A stretch of 60,589 nt of DNA from RGIG5952 sp045603485 (GTDB lineage Bacteria; Verrucomicrobiota; Kiritimatiellia; RFP12; JAAYLN01). The position numbers and the translations under genes are program-made. The DNA lies in assembly GCA_045603485.1 (NCBI GenBank), contig JAZUMF010000096.1, positions 1 through 60,589 of the forward strand, given 5' to 3'. The first letter of the stretch is position 1. The number at the start of each line of letters is the position of its first letter. Below, piece after piece: positions 45,597-54,709 of this stretch. Under the pieces are notes generated by a model. It saw nothing but the letters and a program-made list of their open reading frames with translations, did not search any database and had not been told where the DNA came from.

Positions 45597-46361
45597 ATGA
45601 AGATTCATCCAACGGCAATCATCAAAGAAGGCGCAATACTTGACCCGTCTGTCGAGGTCGGTCCATACGCCATAATCGGAGAAAATGTCAAGATTGGCGC
45701 AGGTACCGTTGTTCAGGCGCATGCCTTCATCGATGGCCATACGACAATCGGCGCAAACTGCAAAATATTCCCGTTTGCTTGCGTTGGCATGCCAACTCAG
45801 GACTTGAAGTTTGACGGCGGTATCACCTATGCCGAGATTGGCGATGGCACAACATTGCGCGAATTTTCAACGGTCCATCTTGGCACACGCGATGGCGAAG
45901 TGACCAAGGTCGGCAAAAACTGCCTCATTATGGCTTACTGTCATATCGCTCACGGATGCGAAGTCGGCAATGATGTTATCATGTCCAACTCCGCCATGTT
46001 GGCAGGTGAAGTAAAGGTTGAAGACAAAGCCGTTATTTCTGGTATGCTTGGAGTACACCAGTTTGTTCGAATCGGCACGATGTCCATGACCGGTGCTTCG
46101 CGCATAACTCAAGATGTCCCACCATATATGATTGTCGGTCGCGAGCCTGCTCAAACGGTAGGTCTCAACCTCGTAGGTCTGCAACGCCGCGGTGTTTCAG
46201 CCGAAGCGATCGTAGCTCTCAAAAAGGCCTTCAAGATTATTTGGCACGAAGGTCTCAACCGCTCCAAGGCAATTGCCAAGGTTCGCGCGGAGATTCAAGG
46301 CTGTGCTGAGGTCGACCACCTTGTCGAGTTTATCGAACAATCCAAACGCGGAGTTCTCTAA
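45597..46361 (+). CDS. lpxA: UDP-N-acetylglucosamine acyltransferase
   Basis: A 254-residue left-handed beta-helix hexapeptide-repeat enzyme that puts the first 3-hydroxyacyl chain on UDP-GlcNAc for lipid A. Hexapeptide repeats run from residue 2 (IHPTAIIKEGAILDP) to about 185. The catalytic histidine lies in AYCHIAHGCEVGND, and VHLGTRDG and GVHQFVRIG are LpxA-specific. Length matches LpxA (about 262), not LpxD. It shows that the organism makes lipid A-type LPS. AAAGGA lies upstream, and gspD starts 3 bp after the stop. The usual partners lpxD, fabZ and lpxB are not adjacent. Confidence 0.95.
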   Translation: MKIHPTAIIKEGAILDPSVEVGPYAIIGENVKIGAGTVVQAHAFIDGHTTIGANCKIFPFACVGMPTQDLKFDGGITYAEIGDGTTLREFSTVHLGTRDGEVTKVGKNCLIMAYCHIAHGCEVGNDVIMSNSAMLAGEVKVEDKAVISGMLGVHQFVRIGTMSMTGASRITQDVPPYMIVGREPAQTVGLNLVGLQRRGVSAEAIVALKKAFKIIWHEGLNRSKAIAKVRAEIQGCAEVDHLVEFIEQSKRGVL

Positions 46362-46364
46362 TCG

Positions 46365-48371
46365 ATGCGTATCAGCAGCCTCTATATAGCGGTACTTTGC
46401 GCCGCAATGCCGTTCACACTGGCGCTTGGCGACACGCAAGCCGTCCACACCCTGCCTATGGGGAAGGCGGCAGAGGCTGAAGCGTCTGCACTGGGTCCTC
46501 TTGAGCGTGTAAAAATCAATGTTCTGGCACAAATGATGAGCGACGCCTCTGGTCGCCCGTTTGCCGTATCAGGCGATTTGACAACAGAGTTCTCCGTGCT
46601 TGTTCCCGACGGTGATCCGATGATGCTTTCATCAAGCGACATCTACAACTTCGGGCTCTCCATTCTTGCATCGGCAGGCCTTTCTGTAATCGACGATGGT
46701 AAGACCTGCCGCATAGTTCGTCTTCCCGAAGGTGGCGGTCTGGCGGTTGGCGGCACAACGGCAAGCCCGACAGCGCCTGCGGCTTGCGGACTTGTCACCA
46801 AGGTCTTTAGACTCAAGAATGCCGCCGCCGACGATGTTCGGCGCGTCCTTGAGGGTGGTAGCGGACGCAAGTCTTGGGTGACGGTTCTTGAAAACTCAAA
46901 TCTCCTTGTAGTCACGGATACCACACCGACCTTGGAGCGCGTAACGAAGCTTGTTGAAGAAATCGATCAGCCCGGCTTGTCTCGCAAGACTGAAATCATC
47001 AAATTAAACTATGTTGATGCCGACTCGATTGCACAGCAGTTAAATGCGGTTGCATTCCAAACTCTTCAAAGCGAAGGCGCTGCAACGACGCAGAGGATAA
47101 TGACGCCTTCCGCAGTCAAGACAGGTCGTGCAACACTTCAAAGTGCGACCGCCATCCCTGCGCCAAAGGCAAATGCGCTCATCTTGGTAGGTCAGGAATC
47201 TCAAATTGAAGAATTCAAAAAACTTATCAAGGAGCTTGATGTCGATGCTCCAACCGGTCACGGTAATCTCAACTCGATTCAATTGCAATACCTCAAGGCG
47301 GAAGATGTCGCAAAAACACTCTCGACCCTCTTGGAAAAATCGGCGGCAAAGGCCGACGGCAGCAAAGGGATCCGTCGCATTGCGGTTGAAGCAAGCCCAG
47401 TCAATAATTCGCTCGTTGTAGACGCTTCCCCTGGCGACTTCAAAGTGGTTAAACAGCTCGTGGAGACAATGGATGTCCTGCCAGGACAGGTTCATGTCAG
47501 CGTAATGATTGCCGAGGTGACCGATGGCGACGGATTTACATGGAACACCTCGCTTACAGCACTTGACGCTCCCGGCAAAAAGGGAGAAACGGCATTCAGC
47601 GCTGGCTCCAGAACCGCAGGAGACAGCTCCAGCATCCTCGAGGGAGCGGTCAAAGGCGTCCTTCCACAAGGCATTACCGCGGCTATTTCCCACGGCTCTG
47701 GCGTCGATGCCAACGGCAATATAACCGTTTCTTACCCCGGCATCGTTTCAATTGAAGCCCTCAAGGCCGACAGCCATGTAAACATCGTCTCAGAAACATC
47801 TCTTCAAGCTCAAAACAATATTGAGGCAGAAGTCAAAATCGTCGATGACATCCCCTACCTCAAATCATCCGTTGAAGGCTCTGGCTCTGACCGTGATTAT
47901 ATCCAGAACGTCGACCGCATGGAGGTCGGCGTATCTCTCAAGTTCACCCCATACATAGTTCCTGGCGAATTTGTACGGATGGCGCTTGAGCCGACAATCG
48001 CTTCTGTAGTAAGCACATCCGACGCCTTAAACCCGACAATAGCGAAACGCTCTGCAAAGACGACCGTCACAGTCCCCGATGCGGAAACAATTGTAATAGC
48101 CGGTCTCACGCGCACATCAACCAAAAAGGTTGAAAACCGCATACCGATACTTGGCTCGATACCGCTGCTTGGTTGGCTCTTCCGCTACAAGAGCGAAGTG
48201 GAAGAAAAGACAAATCTGCTCGTTTTTGTCACACCGACGATTATTGCGACGCCTGGTGATGCCTCTAAGACGACCGAAAGCTGGAAGCTGAAGACAGGCA
48301 TCAACGATACCGCCAAGGAAGCGGAAAACGACCCTAAAGAAAGTGAAGCCCCGACTGCCGATGCCCCCTGA
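46365..48371 (+). CDS. gspD: Type II secretion system secretin
   Basis: A 668-residue outer-membrane secretin with a signal peptide (about 1-22), N-domains with repeated KLNYVDADSIAQQLNAV and QLQYLKAEDVAKTLSTLL motifs (N1/N2 type, about 205-360) and a C-terminal secretin domain (about 420-640) with VPDAETIVIAGLTR and GSIPLLGWLF, the hallmark secretin phrases. It forms the ring through which folded proteins leave the periplasm. gspE overlaps its 3' end and gspF follows, so this is T2SS-like, although PilQ-type use cannot be excluded. No lipoprotein box is visible. Confidence 0.9.
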   Translation: MRISSLYIAVLCAAMPFTLALGDTQAVHTLPMGKAAEAEASALGPLERVKINVLAQMMSDASGRPFAVSGDLTTEFSVLVPDGDPMMLSSSDIYNFGLSILASAGLSVIDDGKTCRIVRLPEGGGLAVGGTTASPTAPAACGLVTKVFRLKNAAADDVRRVLEGGSGRKSWVTVLENSNLLVVTDTTPTLERVTKLVEEIDQPGLSRKTEIIKLNYVDADSIAQQLNAVAFQTLQSEGAATTQRIMTPSAVKTGRATLQSATAIPAPKANALILVGQESQIEEFKKLIKELDVDAPTGHGNLNSIQLQYLKAEDVAKTLSTLLEKSAAKADGSKGIRRIAVEASPVNNSLVVDASPGDFKVVKQLVETMDVLPGQVHVSVMIAEVTDGDGFTWNTSLTALDAPGKKGETAFSAGSRTAGDSSSILEGAVKGVLPQGITAAISHGSGVDANGNITVSYPGIVSIEALKADSHVNIVSETSLQAQNNIEAEVKIVDDIPYLKSSVEGSGSDRDYIQNVDRMEVGVSLKFTPYIVPGEFVRMALEPTIASVVSTSDALNPTIAKRSAKTTVTVPDAETIVIAGLTRTSTKKVENRIPILGSIPLLGWLFRYKSEVEEKTNLLVFVTPTIIATPGDASKTTESWKLKTGINDTAKEAENDPKESEAPTADAP

Positions 48372-49935
48372 CGATGACAAGCTAAAGTTACGCTCGGCGG
48401 CAGAAGCCCTTGGCTTACAGTATGTCGAGACAGTACCAGACGCCTTCTTTTCGCAAGAGCTATTAGAAGGCGTTCCGCTTTCGTGGGCTCGCGCCCAGAG
48501 TGTACTGCCCGTCAAAATAGATGGCAAAGCGTCGCTTCTCATATCCGACCCCAACAACCTCGAAGTACAGCACAAAGCCTCCCTGATAGTAGGTAGCCCG
48601 CTTATTCCGGTTGCGGCGCCAAAAGAGGTAATCCATAGTGCCATTGAGCGTTTTCATGCTGCAGGCTCCCCCGCTACCGACGCGCCACATGAAGAATATG
48701 GTCAAGAGCCACCTGCTCAAGCGGAGTCAAATCAACAGGTCAGCGATTTGCTCACAAGCGACGAATCTGCGCCCGCCACAAGATTTGTAAATTCAGTGCT
48801 GCTACAAGCCGTCCGTGAAAAGGCCTCCGATATTCACTTCGAGCCATTTGCAGGAAAGACGGCAATACGCTTTAGAATTGACGGCGTTCTCTATGAACGC
48901 GCGGCACCGCCAAAGGGACTAGAAGCATCTGTCATATCCCGTCTAAAGGTGATGGCGGGAATGGACATTGCCGAAAAGCGCCTCCCTCAAGATGGAATGG
49001 CTCAGGCAAAGGTTGGTCAGAAATCAATTGACATTCGCGTCTCTTCAATTCCCGTCTCTGATGGCGAACGCATCGTTTTACGCCTTTTAGACAGGGATGA
49101 CGCTTGCCTGCCGATGGCATCCTTGGGAATGGCCGGCTCCACATTAGAGCGGTTTCGCGATATAATGCGCGTTCCCAATGGCATCATTATCGTATCGGGT
49201 CCGACAGGCTCCGGCAAAACGACAACCCTTTATGCAGCCCTTGGCGAGCTCGACTCTGCTCGGCGGAATATTCTAACCATTGAAGATCCAGTTGAATATC
49301 GGCTGCCTAATATAGGTCAGATACAGGTAAAGCCCAAGATAGGCCTAACCTTCGCAAGCGGTTTAAGACACATCCTCCGTCAGGACCCCGATGTGATTTT
49401 AGTTGGAGAAACGCGCGATCCCGAAACAGCCGAGATTGCCGTTAGAGCCTCATTGACAGGTCACCTTGTCTTTACCACCCTACACACCAACGACGCGCCC
49501 TCTGCGATAATGCGCCTGGTAGACATGGGGATACCGCCATATCTACTCGCCTCATCCCTTCGCGGAGCCTTGGCGCAGCGACTTGTTCGCAGTCTTTGCA
49601 CTAATTGCAGAACAAAGACGCAGTTAGATAAAATCCGACTTCCCGCAAACTACCTGACACCAAGCTGGGAACAACGACTTCTCCAAAGCGGAGTCATGAC
49701 ACCATGCGGCTGCGACCAGTGCATAGGCGGCTACAAAGGTCGCCAAGGCATCTTCGAAATAATGACATGCACAGAAGAAATCTCGCAACTGATCCGCAAA
49801 GGCGTTGCCGATGGTGCTGATTTACGCAAAGCCGCATTAAAGGCCGGAATGATTTCCATGCTCGACGATGCTCTAACAAAGGTCGAGCAAGGCAAAACAG
49901 ACCTTGCCGAAGTTACAGGAGTTCTTGCTGTATGA
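48361..49935 (+). CDS. gspE: Type II secretion ATPase GspE
   Basis: A 524-residue cytoplasmic motor ATPase. An N-terminal MshEN-like domain (about 1-120) is followed by the ATPase with Walker A GPTGSGKTTT (about 280), Asp box IEDPVEYRL, Walker B DPDVILVGETRDPETA, His box TLHTND and a zinc site CTNC...CGCDQC near residues 420-455. It powers pseudopilus assembly with GspF. The ATG at 48361 overlaps the gspD stop; an in-frame GTG at 48343 is an alternative, and neither has a strong ribosome binding site, so translation is probably coupled to gspD. Confidence 0.93.
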   Translation: MPPDDDKLKLRSAAEALGLQYVETVPDAFFSQELLEGVPLSWARAQSVLPVKIDGKASLLISDPNNLEVQHKASLIVGSPLIPVAAPKEVIHSAIERFHAAGSPATDAPHEEYGQEPPAQAESNQQVSDLLTSDESAPATRFVNSVLLQAVREKASDIHFEPFAGKTAIRFRIDGVLYERAAPPKGLEASVISRLKVMAGMDIAEKRLPQDGMAQAKVGQKSIDIRVSSIPVSDGERIVLRLLDRDDACLPMASLGMAGSTLERFRDIMRVPNGIIIVSGPTGSGKTTTLYAALGELDSARRNILTIEDPVEYRLPNIGQIQVKPKIGLTFASGLRHILRQDPDVILVGETRDPETAEIAVRASLTGHLVFTTLHTNDAPSAIMRLVDMGIPPYLLASSLRGALAQRLVRSLCTNCRTKTQLDKIRLPANYLTPSWEQRLLQSGVMTPCGCDQCIGGYKGRQGIFEIMTCTEEISQLIRKGVADGADLRKAALKAGMISMLDDALTKVEQGKTDLAEVTGVLAV

Positions 49936-51107
49936 GCGTCTATGGTTACATCGGACGCGACAATGCCGGGCGGCATAAAAAGGGCTACATCGAAGCGGAA
50001 ACACCTAAAGCAGCCAGAATAGCCCTGCAAGGTCAAGGCATACTCACCGAAAGCATCAAACCGGCCTCAATTACAAACGCCTTCAAAACCGAGGCAAGGG
50101 CACGCTTCTACGGCGAAACGGGAATGCTCCTCTCATCGGGCTTTACAATAGAGCAAGCACTCAATCTGCTGATAGATGAAGCAAAAGAAGGTACCGAAGC
50201 GCCACTTCTAATCCTTAAAAGCCGCATACTTTCAGGTGAAAATCTCTCCACGGCGATTGCCGCCACCGTCAATCACCTTCCCGGCTTTGAAAATGCAGCT
50301 CTGATTACCGCTGAAGAAACTGGCACTCAAGGGCAAATGCTCACAAAGCTCGCTGAATTTTTAGAGTCAGACAAAAGCATAAGAGAAAAAGTCAAATCCG
50401 CCTTAATCTACCCATGCCTGGTTTTGATTTTGGCATTTGGACTGATGGCACTGATGACTTTTGTGATTTTGCCTAAGGCAATGGCTATGTTCCCTGCCGG
50501 AGCCGCACCGAAATCGGCTACCCTATTAGCGACAGTCGCACCGGTCGTTATGGCACTATCGATAATATTAGTGGTCTGCACAACAGTGACGGTAGCCATT
50601 CTCGCAACGCAAGCCGGGAAAGGCGGAGACGCCGCCATACGCTACGAGAAATTTTTACTCAAGCTCCCCCTCGTAAAGAGGCTTCTCCCCCTCCTTTGGG
50701 CATCTCGATTCGCAGGGACTATGGGTCTACTCCTTAAAGCAGGCCTCAATCCACAATCGGCAGTATCTCCATCAGGTTCGGCAACAGGCTCCGAGTTAAT
50801 TACCAAACTCTCAAACTCAGCCGCTGACGATGTAGTCAACGGGCTTCCGCTCTCCAAGGCAATTTCATTCATCACCCCTATAGCACCGCACCTCGCCGCA
50901 TGGATAGGAGTTGGCGAAAAGGCCGGAACCTTGGGTGAAATGCTCTCAAAAGCCTCCGACAGAGCCCGTGCCGAATATGAAAAAATCCTGACAAGGGCTC
51001 TCTCACTCCTCGAGCCAACATTGATTGCAGCGGTAGGCGCAATTGTGTTGCTTCTTGCGCTCGCCGTAATACGACCCATGCTAGACCTGACGACAAAAGG
51101 TGCATAA
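49932..51107 (+). CDS. gspF: Type II secretion inner-membrane platform protein GspF
   Basis: A 391-residue protein with two T2SSF domains (about 60-180 and 265-385) and three membrane segments (about 158-180, 205-230, 365-388). The motifs LLSSGFTIEQALNLLIDEA and GLLLKAGLNPQSAV are the duplicated cytoplasmic repeats, and GEKAGTLGEML is typical. It couples GspE to pseudopilus assembly. Its ATG overlaps the gspE stop (ATGA). The D-E-F set is complete here, but the pseudopilins and GspC, L and M are not in the window. Confidence 0.93.
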   Translation: MSVYGYIGRDNAGRHKKGYIEAETPKAARIALQGQGILTESIKPASITNAFKTEARARFYGETGMLLSSGFTIEQALNLLIDEAKEGTEAPLLILKSRILSGENLSTAIAATVNHLPGFENAALITAEETGTQGQMLTKLAEFLESDKSIREKVKSALIYPCLVLILAFGLMALMTFVILPKAMAMFPAGAAPKSATLLATVAPVVMALSIILVVCTTVTVAILATQAGKGGDAAIRYEKFLLKLPLVKRLLPLLWASRFAGTMGLLLKAGLNPQSAVSPSGSATGSELITKLSNSAADDVVNGLPLSKAISFITPIAPHLAAWIGVGEKAGTLGEMLSKASDRARAEYEKILTRALSLLEPTLIAAVGAIVLLLALAVIRPMLDLTTKGA

Positions 51108-51129
51108 AGAAGAAAGAAAAGGTCATTAC

Positions 51130-54100
51130 ATGTATTTGAAATCACTTGAAATGTGCGGCTTTAAATCCTTCGCAGACAGAACAAAGCTCGTCTTTGAGCC
51201 TGGACTGATTGCGATTGTCGGCCCGAACGGTTGCGGTAAATCGAATGTCTCAGATGCAATTCGCTGGGTTTTGGGCGAACAGCGGGCCTCCGCACTTCGC
51301 GGCTCAAAGATGCTCGATGTCATCTTTAACGGCACCGACACCCGAAAACAGATGGGAATGTGCGAAGTCAGCATCACCTTTGCCGACTGCGACAGCACAT
51401 TAGATACGGAATTCAACGAAGTCACGATAACAAGGCGTGTTTTCCGCACAGGCGACAGCGGTTATTTCATCAACAAAACCCCCTGCCGCCTAAAAGACAT
51501 CCAACGCCTCTTCATGGGCACAGGTGTAGGCACAACAAGCTACTCAGTAATGGCACAAGGTCAAATAGACGCAATTCTCTCATCGCGTCCGGAAGACCGC
51601 AGAACCATCTTCGAAGAAGCGGCAGGAATCACAAAATACAAGGCTGACCGCAAAGAAGCCCTACGCAAGCTGGAGCAGACCGAAGCGAATCTCGTCCGAA
51701 TTGCCGATGTAATCCGCGAAATCAAACGCCAAATAGGCTCGCTCCAACGCCAAGCGGCCAAGGCCGAACGCTTCAAAACTCTAAAATCCGAGCTACGAAT
51801 CCTCGACCTCTACACGGCACGACTGGAAATTGCAGACATAGACCAGCATCTCACCAATGTCGAAAATGAGCTTGCCGAAACGATTGCCCGCGAAAACGCC
51901 GCACTGGAGGCAGTCGCCGACAGCGAAGCTGCGACAGCCTCAATAAGGGCTGAAATGGCCGAGCATGAAGAAGCCATCAATGCAGCAACGGAAATCGCCG
52001 CGCAAGACGCCAGCAAATTAGAGCATTCAAAGGAAATCATCGCAATTGGCGAGCAACGCATAGCGGACTATCGGGCCTGGGCAGATCGAGACAGCCGTGA
52101 AGCCAGTGAGATGCGTACACAGCTCACGCAACTCAGCGAACAAATCGCCAACCTCGAAATGAGCCTCAAACGCCTCGACCTTGAAGCCGCCGCCGCGCAT
52201 GAGGAACGCGAAATTATCCAGCAGCGTACCGAAGACGAACGCCAGGCCATCGACAATCTCCGTCGCAGTTTGCAGGCAAAACGCGATGAAAGCCTTGAAC
52301 GCGAACGCCGCACCGTTTTCCTGCAAAACCGCCTATCGACAATGGATGCAAAGCAGCACGCAGCCAATGTTCAGAGAGAACGACTCATAGGCGAGCACGA
52401 CAAAATCAAAAGTGACCTTGAGCTGCTCCTCGAAAGCAAAGTCGAGCTCGAAGAAGAAGTTGGGAAGCTAACGGAAAAAACCAATGAAGCCCAGGCAGGC
52501 TGCGACGCAGGAGAGCGCGAACTTGAAGATTTACGCACCATAATCAAAAGCGGACAGGAAGAATTCTCCCATCTCACCTCGCAATTGGCAGCACATAGGG
52601 CAAAACTGGATCTCCTACGCGAGCAGGAGCAGAATGCCGAATCTTTCCAAGCGGGATCAAAACTCCTGCTGGACCCGACTAATCCCCTTGCCCTCCCCGA
52701 AGGTAAAATAAAAGGAGCCCTAGCCGACCGTTTCAGCGCTCCACAGGAATACCGCACAGCACTCGAAGCTGCTTTAAGGGCGTGGATTGACGCAGTTGTA
52801 ATCGAGACCCCCGAAGACGCCATAGAGATAATGGATAGGCTTCAAAAGCAAGCGACACCTACAAGACTTGTCGCACTTCAGGGAGCAAATCCGACTCAAG
52901 CTCTAAATGCACCGAAGGGACTGAAGGCACTTATCGACATAATCAAAGTCGATGAAGCCTTTGCGCAGCGCGCAAAAACAATTCTCAAAGGCGTCTATAT
53001 CGCAGAAGACCCATCCGAAATACCTGCCCAATTATCAGATGGAATCACAATAGTAACAAAACAGGGTCAAGTATATCGAGCTGACGGACTCTTTGAATTT
53101 TGGAGCCCCGAGGCAGGAGAAAGCCCTCTAGCCCGTCGCATGGAAATTGACGACAGCACGCGCCTCGTCGCCGCTGAATCAAAACACATCGACGAGCTCC
53201 ATGCCGACCTCAAAGAAGCGACAGAAAGGGAAAATGCGATAATCTCCGCTCTTTCTCAAGCCCGTAGCGCACTTGATGAAATCAAACGCGAAGCGGCACA
53301 AAAAGAAGGTGCCTTAAGCAGCGTCATACGCGATGTCGAACGCTCACAGGAAAGGCTTGAGGTCGTCGCAAGCGAAATGCGTATGGCGATAGAGCAAAAT
53401 CGCCAAGCTGAGGCCGAAAAGGATGAACTCCGCTCTGAGCTCGAAGAAATCGTCTCAACACGCGACGAATTTCTTCAAAGTCTGGAAGAAGCGCAGGAAG
53501 CCCTAAAAGAGCGCGAAAGAGAGTTCAACGAATTCAATCGTGAGCTGATCGACGCAAGACTGCGCGAAGCGAACCGCACCCAAGAGCTCAATCAAACCAA
53601 AGGCCAAATTGCAATTTACGAAAACCGCATCGACGAAATAAAACATTCATTGGAGGGGCGCTCCAAAGGCATCGAAACATACGATGAAAACATCACGCAG
53701 CTGACAGCGCAAATCAATACAACGCGCGAACAGCTCATACCAATGCAGCGCACCGCTGAAGAATCTCGTGCCCGCCTAGAGCAATTAAAGGTGCAAAGGG
53801 CTGAAAAAAATCTCGATCTGCAACGCTCTGAATACAAATTAAGCGCAGCAAGGCAAGGACTTGACGCAATTCGAGCGCGCCATGGCGCACTTGATGTCGA
53901 AAAGACCGAAGTCTCAATGAGAAGACAAAGTCGAATCGACAGAGTACAACAAGAATATGCCCTATCAACAGAGCAAATACTAAAGGAAGAATTGCCTGAA
54001 TGGGAAAACGGCGAGCCAACGCGCGAAGAAGCAAAGGCTCGCATTGAAGAACTAAACAAAGCGATTGCCGAAATAGGGCCGGTAAATCTTGTCGCCATTG

Positions 54101-54681
54101 AAGAGTATCAAGAACTGGAAGAACGCTTCAAGCTCGAAAGCACTCAGGAAGAAGACCTCAAAAAGGCAAAAGACGAACTGATGGAGCTCATACGAACCAT
54201 CAATCAACGCAGCGGTGAAATGTTCCGCGAAACCTTCGAGCAAGCCAATGCCAACTTTGAAAAGATGTTCACAAAACTCTTCAATGGCGGTACAGCCAAG
54301 CTCGTAATCGTCGAAAACGAAGAAGACCCGCTCGAATGTGGCGTTGAAATCATCGCCCGCCCCCCTGGAAAGCGGCTCCAGTCTATTTCGCTACTCTCCG
54401 GCGGCGAACGCACAATGACGGCAGTAAGTCTACTCTTCGCCATTTATCTGATCAAGCCAAGTCCATTCTGCCTCCTTGACGAGCTAGATGCGGCGCTTGA
54501 CGACTCAAATATCGGGCGATTCGTGCAAGCACTCAAGGACTTCCTCGTGCAGTCTCAGTTCCTGATTATCACACACAATCAACACTCAATCGCAAATTCA
54601 GGCATTGTCTATGGTGTGACAATGCCCGAAAAGGGAGTTTCTAAAATCGTCTCAATGAGACTTCCCAATGCAAACAAATAA
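51130..54681 (+). CDS. smc: Chromosome segregation protein SMC
   Basis: A 1183-residue SMC ATPase. Walker A is GPNGCGKSN near residue 32, followed by coiled coil (about 165-500), a hinge (about 515-670, with GALADRFSAP and FEFWSPEAGESPLARR), returning coiled coil (about 680-1000) and the C-terminal head with signature LLSGGERTMTA and Walker B FCLLDELDAALDD. It forms the condensin-like ring that organises and segregates chromosomes. Start at MYLKSLEM with AAAAGG upstream is preferred over a GTG at 51100 inside the end of gspF. Partners ScpA and ScpB are not in the window. Confidence 0.97.
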   Translation: MYLKSLEMCGFKSFADRTKLVFEPGLIAIVGPNGCGKSNVSDAIRWVLGEQRASALRGSKMLDVIFNGTDTRKQMGMCEVSITFADCDSTLDTEFNEVTITRRVFRTGDSGYFINKTPCRLKDIQRLFMGTGVGTTSYSVMAQGQIDAILSSRPEDRRTIFEEAAGITKYKADRKEALRKLEQTEANLVRIADVIREIKRQIGSLQRQAAKAERFKTLKSELRILDLYTARLEIADIDQHLTNVENELAETIARENAALEAVADSEAATASIRAEMAEHEEAINAATEIAAQDASKLEHSKEIIAIGEQRIADYRAWADRDSREASEMRTQLTQLSEQIANLEMSLKRLDLEAAAAHEEREIIQQRTEDERQAIDNLRRSLQAKRDESLERERRTVFLQNRLSTMDAKQHAANVQRERLIGEHDKIKSDLELLLESKVELEEEVGKLTEKTNEAQAGCDAGERELEDLRTIIKSGQEEFSHLTSQLAAHRAKLDLLREQEQNAESFQAGSKLLLDPTNPLALPEGKIKGALADRFSAPQEYRTALEAALRAWIDAVVIETPEDAIEIMDRLQKQATPTRLVALQGANPTQALNAPKGLKALIDIIKVDEAFAQRAKTILKGVYIAEDPSEIPAQLSDGITIVTKQGQVYRADGLFEFWSPEAGESPLARRMEIDDSTRLVAAESKHIDELHADLKEATERENAIISALSQARSALDEIKREAAQKEGALSSVIRDVERSQERLEVVASEMRMAIEQNRQAEAEKDELRSELEEIVSTRDEFLQSLEEAQEALKEREREFNEFNRELIDARLREANRTQELNQTKGQIAIYENRIDEIKHSLEGRSKGIETYDENITQLTAQINTTREQLIPMQRTAEESRARLEQLKVQRAEKNLDLQRSEYKLSAARQGLDAIRARHGALDVEKTEVSMRRQSRIDRVQQEYALSTEQILKEELPEWENGEPTREEAKARIEELNKAIAEIGPVNLVAIEEYQELEERFKLESTQEEDLKKAKDELMELIRTINQRSGEMFRETFEQANANFEKMFTKLFNGGTAKLVIVENEEDPLECGVEIIARPPGKRLQSISLLSGGERTMTAVSLLFAIYLIKPSPFCLLDELDAALDDSNIGRFVQALKDFLVQSQFLIITHNQHSIANSGIVYGVTMPEKGVSKIVSMRLPNANK

Positions 54682-54709
54682 TCTACTCAGATAGAAACGA
54701 GGCAGAAAA